Source: Microthyrium microscopicum
Taxonomy: Eukaryota > Ascomycota > Dothideomycetes > Microthyriales > Microthyriaceae
Assembly: GCA_010405405.1 (NCBI GenBank)
Contig: MU004237.1
Location: 941,345 to 1,005,344, forward strand
Direction of reading: 5' to 3'
DNA: 64,000 nucleotides
This document shows, in pieces, positions 1-11,692 of this stretch (its first letter is position 1; each line of letters starts with the position of its first letter). A program made the position numbers and the translations under genes. Under the pieces are notes generated by a model. The model saw only the letters and a program-made list of their open reading frames with translations, was not told the DNA's origin and did not search any database.

Positions 1-842
1 TCCATCTGGATCGAAAACCCACGCTACCAAAAAGTCGTCGACGCCCACGACGGCGTCGCACCACCCGAAGCCCGTCTCCCACCCGCAATCCTCGGCGGCA
101 TCCTCCTACCCATCGGCCTCTTCTGGTTCGCATGGACGAATTCGCCAACTCTACCATGGGCCGCTAGCATTGCTGCCGGAATCCCCTTTGGATTAGGCAT
201 GGTTCTCGTCTTCCTCAGCATAATGGTACATACCCGCCCCTCCATTTTCCCAATATCACGCACTAACATATCCAACAGAACTATCTAATAGATTCCTACA
301 CAATCTTCGCCGCCTCCGTCCTAGCCGCCAATGCCGTCCTGCGCTCCACCTTCGGCGCTGTCTTCCCCCTCTTCACCACACAAATGTACAACGGGCTCGG
401 CACCCATTGGGCGTCCTCCGTGCCCGGATTCCTCGCCCTCGCATGTGTGCCCGCGCCCTTTATCTTCTACAAATACGGCGCAGCCATCCGCGCGCGCTGC
501 AAGTTTGCGGCGGAGGCGGAGGCGTTTATGACGAAGATGCGGGGCGATGCGGCGGATCATGAGGCGGAGATGCGGGCGGAGAAGGAGCCGGAGGCGTTGA
601 CGGAGGAGGAGGAGAATGAGGAGTTGTGGGCGGAGAAACAGAGGCAGAAGGAGTTGCAGGCGGGTAATGGTGGAGAGGATGGGGCGAGGTTTGAGAGGAT
701 TCAGACGGGTCGGAGTGGGAGGTCTCTAAGGCAGACGCAGAGTAGGGCGAGTCAGAGACAGTGGGATGATAATCCGTATACGATGGATCGGGTTAATACG
801 AGGGAGAGCTTTCATACTAGGAAGTCTTCTTCAAGGCGGTAA
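1..842 (+). CDS. MFS transporter, DHA1 drug/polyamine type, C-terminal part
   Basis: This is the last part of a major facilitator transporter whose start lies before the window. The reading frame is open from base 1. A 53-nt intron at 226-278 (GTACAT...CCAACAG, branch CACTAAC) joins the hydrophobic stretch ending FLSIM to [13 protein letters not shown], and the stop is at 840-842. About four membrane segments are visible, with [19 protein letters not shown] and the [20 protein letters not shown] helix typical of the fungal DHA1 group (benomyl/polyamine H+ antiporters). The cytosolic tail is long, very acidic and Glu-rich, then Arg/Ser-rich. The family is clear; the substrate cannot be told. 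Confidence 0.88.
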
Positions 843-1397
843 TGGTGGGTTGTAATTCTGGGCGCTGGTGGTGGGGGGTTTGAGATTGTATGATACCCTG
901 ACGAAGTTGCATTTTGGAGCGTTGGAGCTTGTATTTATATGTACTAGTAATTCAAAATAATGTCTGATATTAACAGATAATAGTGTTCATGTCAATTATC
1001 TTCGAGCATCAATCGAAACCGTGAATAGTATCGGCCCGAAAAGACGTCTCCGATGCAGGCCGTTTCGGCTCAACGTTTATATTCAATGCAAACCTAACAG
1101 TGGCTGGCAATCTGTTGATAAAAAGTCATGAGTTAGAAAATGATGAGCAATAATAAAGAGACAGTTAATGATAAACCATCTGAAAAATAATTGACGATTG
1201 GATTGCTGGGTGAAAAAAGGTCTAAGTAGCTCTACGTAATTGCTGACTACGCACAACCAGAGCTCATGGTTTGTGTGCCTCCACATTTTGGCGCAACACT
1301 TTGAACCTCGACATCACCTCTACGGATCTCGCTCTGGATTTTACGCACCACTCCACAGAGCCTTTCCCGGGCTCCTGGTATCCCTCCTGCCGTCATC
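843..1397. other. intergenic spacer
   Basis: Between the transporter stop and the NAT1 start. It is moderately AT-rich, with no convincing ORF, repeat or RNA gene. It must hold the NAT1 promoter. Confidence 0.6.
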
Positions 1398-4326
1398 ATG
1401 CCTCAAACACTCAGCTCGAAAGACCAGGCCAATTTCCGCTCTCTGGTTCGGCTATACGAAGCAAAGCAGTACAAGAAAGGTATGTCGGCAAGCTTCTGGC
1501 CCAATAAACTCGGTTTTAAAAGACTAACCTACTGAAAATAGCTATTAAAACTGCCGACCAAATCCTCAAAAAGAACGCGAACCATGGAGAGACTGAGGCT
1601 ATGAAAGCCTTAACCATCAACTCTCAAGGAAATCAAGAAGAAGGTACATATCCTAGTCGAATATTTGTTCAATGATGAGATCGGACATTCGCGACAGTCA
1701 GAAAGGATACACGGAGAAATTGGTCGTTTCTGAGAATCATCCACTCTCTAGCCAGTAACAATTCTGGTTGAGGGTGGACGGTTTTTCAGCTGCCACTATT
1801 TTGAGCTGTCTTCACCTGCATCACGCATTCTACTGAACCTTAAACTGACAACTTCATCGCATAGCTTTCGCACTCGGAAAAGTCGCTCTCCAACATGACA
1901 TGAAAAGCCACATCACCTGGCACGTATACGGCATTCTATGGCGCAGTGTCAAGAACTACGATGAAGCCATTCGCGCCTACAAAATGGCCTTGAGAATAGA
2001 GCCTGAATCCGCCCAAATCCTTCGCGATCTCGCCCTCCTACAAGTACAAATGAGAGACTATCAAGGTCATATTCAGAGTCGGAAACTCATGCTACAGGCC
2101 AAACCAACACTTCGACAAAATTGGACTGGTCTTGCTGTTGCTCATCACATTGCTGGCGAACTGAAAGCCGCGGAGAGCATGTTAGAAACATATGAAGGGA
2201 CACTGAAGCAGCAGCCTTCCAGAGCTGATAGTGAGCACTCGGAAGCAGCGTTATACCGCAACATGATCATCGAAGAGGAGGGTGATAATGAACGTGCATT
2301 GGAACATCTCAATTCTATCAAGAAAACGAATCTGGACCGAACAGCGGTTCTTGAGGTAGAGGCTCGACTTCTTCTCAAGTTAGGACGCCTTGAAGAGGCC
2401 GAAAAAGCATATCGTGGACTAGTGGATCGAAACAATGAATACCGGGCTTACTTTGAAGGGTTGGAAAAGAGCATGGGTCTGGATAGAGCAAAAGAAAGCG
2501 ACATTCCAAAACTTGTGGAGCTCTACGAATCATACGCATCAAAGAGCGAGAGACTGGATGCAGCGCGACGAATTCCTTTAGACTTCCTTGAAGGGGAGAG
2601 ATTTGAAAAGGCAGCTGATGCATATCTGCAGAGAATGCTCCGGAAAGGCGTTCCATCAACTTTCACAAACATCAAAGGTCTATACGCGGACGAATCAAAA
2701 CGGAAGATTATTATCAAACTGGTCGAAGGATATCTTTCCATTGCGCCGGAAAAGTCCGAAAGCGAATCAAATGGAGATAAACCAGATCGACTTCGAGAGT
2801 CCACCCTATTCTACCTCAATCAACACTACAATTATCACATCACACGCGACCTAGACAAGGCTCTCAAGTATGTCGAAGAGGTCATAAAACTGGCCCCGAA
2901 AAACATTGTCTATATCCAAGCCAAGGCAAGAGTTTTGAAGCATCTTGGTAATGTGACGAAGGCAGCGGAAATTATGGAATTTGCACGAGCATCAGACGAA
3001 AAAGATCGGTACATCAATACAAAAGCCGCCAAGTATCAATTACGGAACAATGACAACGACCGAGCCGTCAAGACAATGAGCAAGTTCACGAGAAATGAGG
3101 CTGTTGGAGGCGCACTTGGAGATTTGCATGATATGCAATGTATGTGGTTCCTCACCGAAGATGGAGAGGCATATGTCCGACGAGGAAAGCTTGGACTGGC
3201 ATTGAAGCGATTCAAATCGATATACGACATATTCGAGACATGGTATGAGGATCAGTTTGACTTTCACTTCTTCTCGATACGAAAAGGAGCTGTTCGGGCT
3301 TATATGGACCTATTGCGATGGGAAGATCATATCCGGGATCACCCATTCTTCTCACGAGCAGCAATTAACGCCATAAACATCTACTGCCAACTTTACGACG
3401 ATCCAAGTCTTGCAGGCCCTCAGGTCAATGGCTCTATTGACTTCGACAAACTCGATGCGAACGAAAAGAAGAAGGCCCTGAAAAAGGCAAAAAAGGAGCA
3501 GGAGAAGCAAGAAAAAGTAGAGGCTGAGCGAAGAGAGTCTGAGAGAAAAGCCATGCTTAAGAGCCAAAAGGCACAGAAGAAGGACCCGGACGCAGAAGTG
3601 AAGCAAGCAGATGCTGATCCTAATGGAAAGAAGCTGCTTGAGACCAAAACCCCTTTGGATGATGCGACGCCCTACGTCAACTTCCTACTGGAATTCGCGC
3701 CTAAGAATATCGAGTCTCAATTCGCAGGTTTCGATGTCTTTGTCCGCAAAGGTACGCATCACTTAATCCCCGACATTAATTCAAAACTAACATCCCTTGC
3801 AGCAAAAATACTACTCGCGCTCAAATGCATACAAGCAGCTCATCAAATCAATCCAGATCATCCAGGTCTCCACGAGCGGCTTACTCGCTTCCGCAAAACT
3901 CGTGAGTTCTCCAATTTCCTCTCATTTCACAATCTAACATACCCAGTCGACGCTTCCGAAAGCTCTAACCCCAAAGTCGCACAAGTCATCAAATCCTGCA
4001 TCTCCATCATCCCCGCCTCCTCCGGCCTATCCGAAGCCAACGAATCCTACCTCACCAAACACAAATCCAGTCCTCAACATATCTACAGCGCCCTACGCAC
4101 CCGCGCCTTCCTCGATCCATCTTCCAAAGCGCAGAACGAAAAAGAACTCCTTACCAGCCTCGATCATGCTAGCCTGGAGGATGCTATCGATGGCTTGGCG
4201 TTACTCAAGCGTTGGGGAAGTAAAGAAGATGTCAAGAGCAAGTATGTTGATGCCGCAATGAAGAAGTGGTCGGAGGCAACGGTCTTGAGTGGCGGCGCAA
4301 ATGCGAGTGCTGGGGCAGAGCGATAG
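1398..4326 (+). CDS. NAT1: N-terminal acetyltransferase A auxiliary subunit (NAA15/Nat1)
   Basis: Auxiliary, ribosome-anchoring subunit of the NatA complex, which acetylates nascent N termini together with NAA10. The N terminus MPQTLSSKDQANFRSLVRLY is diagnostic, followed by AIKTADQILKKNANHGET and ALQHDMKSHITWHVYG. The body is an all-helical TPR array, with a Lys/Glu-rich basic stretch around residues 560-600. Five exons give 849 aa: 1398-1479, 1542-1643, 1865-3751, 3803-3901, 3947-4326. The last two introns (51 and 45 nt) are multiples of three and contain no in-frame stop, so they can be read through by mistake. Splicing them restores family-like RKAKILLALK and RKTLDASE. Length matches the family. 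Confidence 0.95.
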
Positions 4327-4798
4327 GAGTTTTCTGGTTTGAGACGCAAGTGTGTGTGTTCATAGCGTTGGGTTGGCATCAAAATCTAGCGAGCCACGTA
4401 GCTAGACTGGTGTAAAGTTACTGAATTAATGCATTCAAATTTTGCATTATCAATCGGATGGAAGACTTTTGCTGACTTCTTGATAAGTTTTCGTAGGACT
4501 TGCTAATTGAGCCATAGTCACGCCTTCAATTCTCAGTAGGAATTCGCAAAGCTGGGTAGCAGATCTTCCCGCGGCACCGACATTGACGATAGGAAATAAA
4601 AGCAGCATCAACTGTTCTTCCAAAGCTCTAGTCTAGTTTGGTGTCCTCATTGCTGTCATTGCAGCTATCAAGAAATCAACTCCTACTGCCTCTACGAATC
4701 GATCTGGTTGCCTTTTCTTTCGTTGTCTAACGCTAGTAGGCAATCATCCGATTCAAATTGTTCATGCATAATCCATTTCCTCACACAACTGCTAACAC
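4327..4798. other. convergent intergenic spacer
   Basis: Between the NAT1 stop and the end of the first SET-MYND gene, which converge. No ORF, repeat or RNA gene is recognised; it should hold both transcript ends. Confidence 0.6.
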
Positions 4799-6601
4799 CT
4801 AAAACATATCTTCAAGTAGCTTTTTTTCCTTCTCGATGGGGTTCTCGATGGGGAATTGGATGAAACGATGAAAGTCATGCCAATCGAACATCAGAAAACT
4901 TGCAAGGCCTTGATCTTTCAAAAGATCACAGTCACTTCGATGTCCTTTCTCATTCCAGCCATAGTCCTCACATTCCTAATCACGAAATGTCAGTCTAATG
5001 CTAAAGGAATTCTTTTAGACAATACTTGCAGCATTGCAATACCAGAAAAGTGAACAAGAACTACACATGTTCCAGAGACTAAGAAAGTTCGAATTATTGC
5101 ATGCATAGCACTTTTTTGAAAGCAAACAATACTCTTGAAGTTTGTCGTTGAAGGCCATCAAGTCGTCCAGCGTCATGGGAAAAATCTGCAAAGCACCAAA
5201 CACGTTAGCGGACTGTAATGGGCATCTCTATCATTGAACAGTGTACTATACCATCAGCCTGGCTTGGTCTTGCACACACACGCGTTCGCTCTCTGCATGT
5301 TGTTCGCCGTATAAGACGGCTACTGTCCATCCGACCTTGAGCTCTTGTTCATTGACCGTCAGCAGCCGTTCTCCCAGGTCGTTGGTACCAAAGACAACGG
5401 ACACTAGGTTGCCGGCGACATCCTTGACTTTGACAATGTGCCGAGACTTATATTCGACGCTCAAAATCTCCGCGAGGAAACACCAGTGCCGGAGAGGTTT
5501 CTCAGGATTATCCGTTTCGTGGAAATCCGAATCGGGGGCGCCGGGAACTGGAAGCTCATAGAACGAAGGAAAGTTCGCATGGTCGCGAAGATCTTTCGGC
5601 TCTCGTAGTGACTGTTCCTTCTCCCTCCGCCAGAGCCAGTTTTCCCATTGCATGGATTCGGGGTCAAGATGAGTTGGAATATCGGCCGTACTTGAGCGCC
5701 ATTTCTGTGTCAGTCCAGTGGACTTGATTTTCTTCACTGGATTACCCATGGCAGCCTGGCAGCGAAGATAATTTGAGCTGTCGTCTCCTTGGTGATTGAG
5801 ATATCCCATCATTGCCTTCCTCAGAAAAGCAGTTGCTCTTGCATGGTCGCTGTGGGTATAGCAAAGCAAAGCAGCCTGCAAAAAAATCGATGGCCAAGCA
5901 GTGGAAGACTCACTGTGAAGCTGGGCTATTCTATCCCAGCGTGAAAGTGTTTTCAACGGCCATTCCTTGACTCCTCGGTCGCCGTGTTTTCTTCTGATCA
6001 AATCGATGCTTGCTATCTCATTTTTCTTCCTATCGTGCTCGGCACTAAGGCTTGGAGGCGATGTGCAGAGGTAACACGAACAGGGAAAACCAAATTTCTT
6101 CTTATGGAGCGCTTGACGAGTCGCGCGATCACCAGTTATAGCTATCCAGCTTATGTAAATCTCTTCATCCTCGTGAATAGTTCTAAGAGCATGAACGGTA
6201 TGGCGCTTGGTATTTTCGTTCCAGTGACCAACCGCATTTGGCTGACAAGAGTGTCTGATACGAGAGGCGACCACAAACAGCCCTTGTTGATTATCTTTTT
6301 GAGGCAAGCTAACTGTCCTGAAGACTCTCACAAAATAGTGCCAGATGGGATGAAAGGGGTCGCTGTCATACATCGAATTGAACTCGGCCTTTTGGAAGTC
6401 GTCAAGCTTATCGTATTGACGAGTCAACTCTTTGAGCGCGTTTTCGTAGGATACATCACGGCTCACAGAAGTGCTGATGATAGGCTCCTCTTCGAGAATG
6501 CGCGTACCAAGTGGGATCATCTGAGTGGCGTAGAGGCCTTGGCCTGTTGAGGTTCTAACTGCATACATTGTGCTAGGAGAAATCGCAAGCGTGATATTCA
6601 A
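4799..6601 (-). CDS. SET-MYND protein, array copy A
   Basis: Putative SET-domain protein of the SMYD-like kind with the MYND finger placed at the C terminus. Exons 6601-5252, 5185-5030 and 4975-4799 close in frame to 560 aa. The SET part (about residues 12-180) shows GQGLYATQMIPLGTRILEEEP, the catalytic-core motif RIRHSCQPNAVGHW and the post-SET cysteine cluster GFPCSCYLC. A helical middle ends in WENWLWRREKE. A beta-rich module (LRHWCFLAEIL...VGWTVAVLYGEQH) is followed by IFPMTLDDL and a full MYND finger: C-x2-C, C-x2-C, WYCNAEC, GHRSDC. The last intron (4976-5029) must use a GC-AG pair (donor GCAAGT) to complete the finger. Copies B and C have the same plan. Substrate is unknown; methyltransferase activity is inferred from the fold. 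Confidence 0.85.
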
Positions 6602-7327
6602 GTCTAGTCTTCACTGTATAGTAGTGGAATCTCATCAGAGACTGCCAAAGACACGGCTTTATACAACTTGCGATGCAGTCTATCAGGATTTGATCCATGA
6701 CGATTCAAAAAGGCTTCAAAGTCTGGTTTGGTCACGGCCATATGACTGTCTTGACTGACACGCGATCTGATATTCAAAGACGCGGACTTTAAAGGAAAGA
6801 TCAGTGAGTCACTTGCATAATACCCATATCCGATACAGTGTCCATCATGACACTTGAAGAGTGACTGACCCATGTCCTTTGCAGTCAACTGGTAGACAAA
6901 ATAAGTGGCGTGCTCCCATCGACTTCGATGGCCTCCAGACGACCCGGTTTGCTATCGAGTGTTTTATGTCCCTGACAGGACATTCAGAATTGGACAGTCT
7001 ATCAAGTGCAATGGAAGATATAAAATCTGTCATTTAGTAGCATGCATGGGACCCGGCGGAACTGATGGGGGCACGCCAGTTATTTTGTCCACGGTTGGCA
7101 GTCTATGACTTCGTAAGCCTTTGACCCGTTTGATTTAGTATTGGAGAATGGTTGCGGCAGACATCGTAGCTGATGAGAGTTCTGTACAAAAGCTCGGTCA
7201 TTTTGATACCAAAGAGGTGCAATCCATTCTACTTGCTGATACCGGAGTATCACGCAGCGGTAGCTCTATTTGTAATAACAATGTGCAAGTGATACGTCCG
7301 CGAAGCCATGTCAAACTAACCTAGAGG
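6602..7327. other. spacer between SET-MYND copies A and B
   Basis: Holds the presumed promoter of copy A, the 3' flank of copy B and the small inverted-repeat element at 6895-7089. A 94-codon minus-strand frame at 6604-6888 has no family resemblance I can see and is not called. Confidence 0.55.
6895..7089. mobile_element. MITE-like element, family I, copy 1
   Basis: A 195-bp element with 26-bp terminal inverted repeats at 6895-6920 and 7064-7089. They match at 24 of 26 positions and share GACAAAATAA and TGGCGTGC...CCCATC. The left side is flanked by TA and the right by CA, so a TA target duplication is possible but not exact. There is no coding capacity. The end sequence (CTCCCATC, then CGATGGC) recurs in the element inside the NACHT gene intron at 62943-63144. 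Best read as a non-autonomous DNA transposon; the superfamily is not certain. Confidence 0.75.
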
Positions 7328-9142
7328 CTAGGACCCAGTGAGAGAAAATGTAGCATGATTCCGGAACTCGTCCCATTTGAGCCGAAGCAACATTAGCATA
7401 TCGGGCTTGGTCAGTCGTTTACAGTCGGCTTCATGTCCAAAGTCGTCCTCCGCAAGCAATATGCAGTCCTGGCCATACTGGTTAGTCGATTCCTGTGTCA
7501 GAGTTGCAAGAAATACTTACCGGACAGAGCCAGTACATGTAACACTTCAGACAAAGTTCCCCCTCGAAATGCGATGACGAATATTTTTTGCGACATGTGG
7601 CTACCCAGCAGGTTCTGAAGCCATCCTTTTCTTCCGAGAACTGGTGAACTCGGTCATTCAGCTCTAGAAACTTCTGTAATGAAATGGGAAAGATCTAGGA
7701 CCAAGTGGAATTATTTAGCAGGTTCAGTTCAACAGAATCAAACCAAAGTGTTCTAGTACCTGTACTCTTTTTACATCAGTCACATTGATGGCAATAAACT
7801 CTAACTTCTGGTCGTCCTTTTTTTCGACTTCGAACTTGTGCTTTTCTGGATAGAGGATCGCAACCGTGTACTCGCCTGTGGTCCACGGCGGGTCAACTTG
7901 CCGCCATTGATCCTCGACAGGCGGGCTTGCTACTGTGAATTGCTGGCCGTCGTCGTCTCGAAGTTTGATATATGTCTGTCCATCGTCTTCCCCAATCCCC
8001 AGAAAATGACCAAAGAGGCACCAATGTCGACGTGGCTGTTTGACCGAGTTAGTGATATCAGTCAAGTCCGAGTCGAGAGCATTATCCATGGGGACGTCAG
8101 CGAATGTTGGGAAGTATTTTCGTTCCCGGAAATTCATCAGCTTCCCTGGGATGAGAGGCTTTTCTCTTCTCCAGAGCCAGTCTTCTAATGATCTCTCTCC
8201 AGTCGTCCCTTCGAGCAATTGGGTTGGATCAGTGTTTATCGCGGTCTTCCATCTGGTTGAGGTACAGTATCCAGGGTGTCTTGATGGATCTGCCAATAAT
8301 GTGCGGCAATTGTCTACCCGCTTGCTGTCGCCGTAAGCATTGATGCAGTATCGCATGTATCTTACATGGAAGACACGCCATCTCGCGAGGTCACTGTTGA
8401 CAATGGCAACATTGCTGGCCTCCCAGTACAATCGTGCCCAGCGACGGTCAAATTGATTGCAACGCTGAGCGAGTTGGTCGAGGCAATGAAGCGTTTTTTC
8501 AGGCCACAGTTGAGGTCCCTTGTTATCGTGTCGAGTGACGAAGCGCTGTAGCGTATTGATCTCTTTCATCTTTTCATCATTTGTGAGGTTTTCTTCTGTG
8601 GGCAAAGAACAAACCTGGCATTCGCACGCCACACCATATTTATCAATATGAGAACGCTGACGGTTTGCACGAGGGCCATCGAACTCCAAAAGGAAAAGCG
8701 TGAGTTCCTCGTTCTTCTCAATATCCCGAAGTGCATGAACAGTATATCCTCCAATCTTGGAATTCCACATCCCGTAACAGTTGGGGGCGCAAGAGTGTCT
8801 GATCAAACATGCTTCCAGAAAGACTCCTCTGTGTTGAGATTCATTGACTTTCATTGGGAGGCTCACAGTGTGAAATATCCAGGCATATGTGCCTTTCTAA
8901 GACGGCGTGCCTTGTTTTTTGGACATCGAGCTGAATAAATATGCGACGCTAGGGGCGAGCGCGTGTATTTGGGGCATGATGTGTTGTTGTATTTCGAGGT
9001 TGGATAAGATAGAAATGGGCGCATGAATGATGGCATCTTCTGACAGAATCCGGGTTCCTAGTTCAATGGATTCTGTTGCAAACAGGCCTTGGCCTTTGTC
9101 AAGAATATATTGAAGCTCATACATCGAGCCGGTGGATGTCAA
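7328..9142 (-). pseudogene. SET-MYND protein, array copy B, with premature stop
   Basis: Paralogue of copies A and C with the same domain order. The frame opens MTSTGSMYELQYILDKGQGL, shows the SET core LIRHSCAPNCYG and post-SET GVACECQVC, then WLWRREK, HWCLFGHFLG, IFPISLQKFLEL and a MYND-like end (C-x4-C, CLKC, WLCP, DC, GHEADC). Exons are about 9142-7760, 7694-7521 and 7468-7328. A TAG at 8897-8899 interrupts exon 1. The residues between the SM of MSKK and TVSLP number the same as in copy A, so the stop replaces a residue and is not an intron. The last intron acceptor is uncertain: the 52-nt choice gives CPDC, one residue shorter than the finger of A and C. Copy B is probably non-functional, or expressed only as an 81-residue fragment; a sequencing error is possible. 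Confidence 0.75.
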
Positions 9143-9999
9143 GAGTTGTGATCTAACTCAAGACGATTGCGAATCATTTCCAATATGGGATATTTGGGTA
9201 AACAAGTGGAAGCGTTCTTGCCGACGTTTTCATGTTTTCTCCCCTGGAGGCCACAATCGTTCTTGACGTAGTAGAGGTAATCATATCAGCACGTACCTGT
9301 TGAGACGTGCTCCCATCTTTAACAGTATCTAAAGCCTGGATGACGCCCTCAAGTCACACATACAACTCAATTCTTACATTGCTGGCAGATACAGAGGTCA
9401 GATGGAAAAATTATACAAAGTATTGGCGATTGGAATTCCGCTGTAATTACCTATTAGACATTCGTGCATTGTACCCGAAGTACGAACCTGCGTATTTACA
9501 TGGCTATTATCAAGATCATGATATCAACGGTACTTGGGTGGAATTGCGGCCTTTCAACAAGTCAACAAAATGGATAGCGTGCTCGCATGAGTCTCACTGG
9601 CTCCCAGATGAATTGCTTAGGTACTGGACTGGACTGCTCGATGAGATTGAGGAAGGAACCGCCATGCTAATAACAGTCACGGCCATGGGAGCACTTTACC
9701 TTTGACGTACCACTTCCGTAGAATGCAGGCGTTGGCCCAGCTATATCATCTGTAAAGTTGTTATGCATCGATTTGTCCCATTTTGCACCACAACATTCAC
9801 TTTGTCGAATTAAGTAGCTCCTGGTCTGTCGAACAGGTGGTCACGATTGCTATCGAAAATTGGTGGACATATGATACTGGGATTCAATTCGAGCCAGAAA
9901 ATCGAATTCTAGCTAACCTTTACGGATCCTGTCGTACTGGCTCACTTTGATAACAGAAATTGTTGAACTTATCGAACAAGTCTCAGCCAAGACCGGAAA
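9143..9999. other. spacer between SET-MYND copies B and C
   Basis: Upstream of copy B and downstream of copy C. It contains a 132-codon plus-strand frame (9307-9705) of no recognisable family, lying almost exactly inside a weak inverted-repeat pair (see 9296-9707). I do not call it a gene. Confidence 0.5.
9296..9707. repeat. possible inverted-repeat element, distant family I
   Basis: Both ends carry TA-C outside and the core GTGCTCCCAT inside (9313-9322 region on the plus strand, its complement near 9686-9696). That is the core of the family I element ends. The rest of the ends is only weakly alike, so this could be a degraded, longer relative or chance. Confidence 0.3.
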
Positions 10000-11692
10000 C
10001 TAGGCCACACCGTCGAGAGGGAAGTGACGGAAGCTATTAAAGTTATCCCATTTCGAAAGAAACAACTCATGCAAATTTCCAAGTCCCAAGTCTTTGCACT
10101 CAGCATCATGTCCTCTGTCTCGCCGTCCAGCGTTTTCACAGACCTGATGCTTCAGATTAGTAAATAAGAACAGTATAAAAGCCGATGATGGAAGCCCACC
10201 TTATTGCAGTATGAAAAGACTTTGCACTTGGTACACGGGCTTAGTGATGTTGGCTGATGGCCGCAGGTATGGCACCTCCCTGAGGACTGTTGAATCCGTC
10301 CATTCAGTTCCATCATCCTCGAAAGCAAAAGACGGAATATCTATGAGCACCAAAGGCGTTAGCCAGTTTCTACAAGTGCCACGGATAAGGGTAAAGGCTA
10401 CCTACCCTCAGCTTCTTGATGTCCTGGACACGAATGACTGGTTCATCTTTGGCGCCATTGGCGTAAAGAACTGCTATAGTGTGTCCGCGCACAAGGAGAT
10501 CGGGGTTCTTTCCCTTCAACTCCTTTCCTTTCCCCGCAGTCTCAACGGATACGGTGACCTTGTTGCCGTCGAGGTCATTGGCAATTATCAGCAAACCGAG
10601 GTTGGTAGTCTTCAAATCCACAATCTGCGCTAGAAAACGCCAGTGTCTGCTGGGCAGCCTGGGCTGTTTGAAAAGGGCACCAGTGCCTGTTGTGATGTAG
10701 AAGTTGAATCTGTCCGCGACCCCGGTGGGAAGAGCCGAGAAAGTAGGAAAGTAGCTGCGATTTCGCAAATCAAAGGTTGGTCTTGGCTGCAATGTCAATC
10801 CTCTCCTCTGAAGCCAGTCTATAACAGTAATGGACGAATTTGTCAGGTATTTGTTGCACTCCTTGACATGGGCACTGTCTATGCCATAGACTTCCTTGTA
10901 CCGGTCCCGTGCGAGACTGGCAAACACTTTCCCACTTACCAAATCGCCGATGGCGTAGGCAACTTGAGCAGCCGAAAAGAGCACCATCGCCCGGTCAAAC
11001 GCGTATTTGGCAGTCGCTTCCACTAATTGGCAATGTAGCTGAAGCAAGTCGAACGACTGTTCTACAATTCCTCTCTGACCAATTCCTCCAATGTCACTGC
11101 GAAGTTTCTGAAGCGCTTGAACTTGCTGATCGCTCTGGAGGCTTAGATCTGGCGGCAAGGCGCGTTTAGAACACGAACACGGGAAACCGAAACGCTGTAT
11201 GTGAAGAATCTGACGCTGTTCTCGAATACCATCGGCCTCGAAGCTGCGTATAGTGATCTCTTCATGCTTCTGAATAGTTCGAAGAGCATGGACAGAAAGT
11301 TTACCTGTATATCCGCCCCAAGTACATACAGCATTAGGCTCGCAAGAGTGCGTTAGCCGAGATGCACACGAAAAGACTCCTCGGCCAGGTTGAGCGTCAG
11401 GGCCTTCCATTGATAAACTAACAGTCTCGAATATGTCCAATTTCTGCCGGAGAAAATCACTGGCAGGGTACTTGTTGTGCATACTGAGAAAGATCTGTTG
11501 CTCCTCATCAGTGAACTTATCGTAATGTTCATTTACAATTTTTTGACGCTCCTCGACGTTGGTATAGAGATCAAGCACCGAGGTCATGGGTGATTCTGCA
11601 AAAATGCAGGTGCTTATTGGGATCACGCTGTCCGCAAAGACGAATATGTCTTGCGGCCTACTGACAGTGTATGTCCAGTTTATCAAAGACAT
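10000..11692 (-). CDS. SET-MYND protein, array copy C
   Basis: Third array member and the one with the cleanest finger. Exons 11692-10406, 10340-10200 and 10143-10000 give 523 aa from MSLINWTYTVSRPQDIFVFA, the start that lines up with the N termini of A and B. The frame stays open upstream to an ATG at 11902, giving a 593-aa form. The SET core reads RLTHSCEPNAVCTW and the post-SET cluster GFPCSCSK, although the region matching GQGL in A reads PQDIF, so cofactor binding may be altered. The C terminus has HWRFLAQIV, VRGHTIAVLYANG, RCHTCGHQ, CTKCKVFSYCNKVC and GHDAEC, an intact C6HC MYND zinc finger. The last intron (10144-10199) is GT-AG at the same finger position where copy A uses GC-AG. Confidence 0.85.

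Noticed and set aside
7493-7520. 28-nt intron at the end of SET-MYND copy B
   Set aside because: Below any plausible fungal intron size; the 52-nt choice with a CTAAC branch 13 nt from the acceptor is better.
8858-8901. 42-nt GTCTTA...GTGAG intron to remove the stop in SET-MYND copy B
   Set aside because: It would delete the FHTVS residues conserved in copies A and C, and the acceptor context is poor.
9307-9705. 132-codon plus-strand ORF between SET-MYND copies B and C
   Set aside because: No homology I recognise, no neighbouring exons, and it coincides with a weak inverted-repeat unit, so it may be element sequence.
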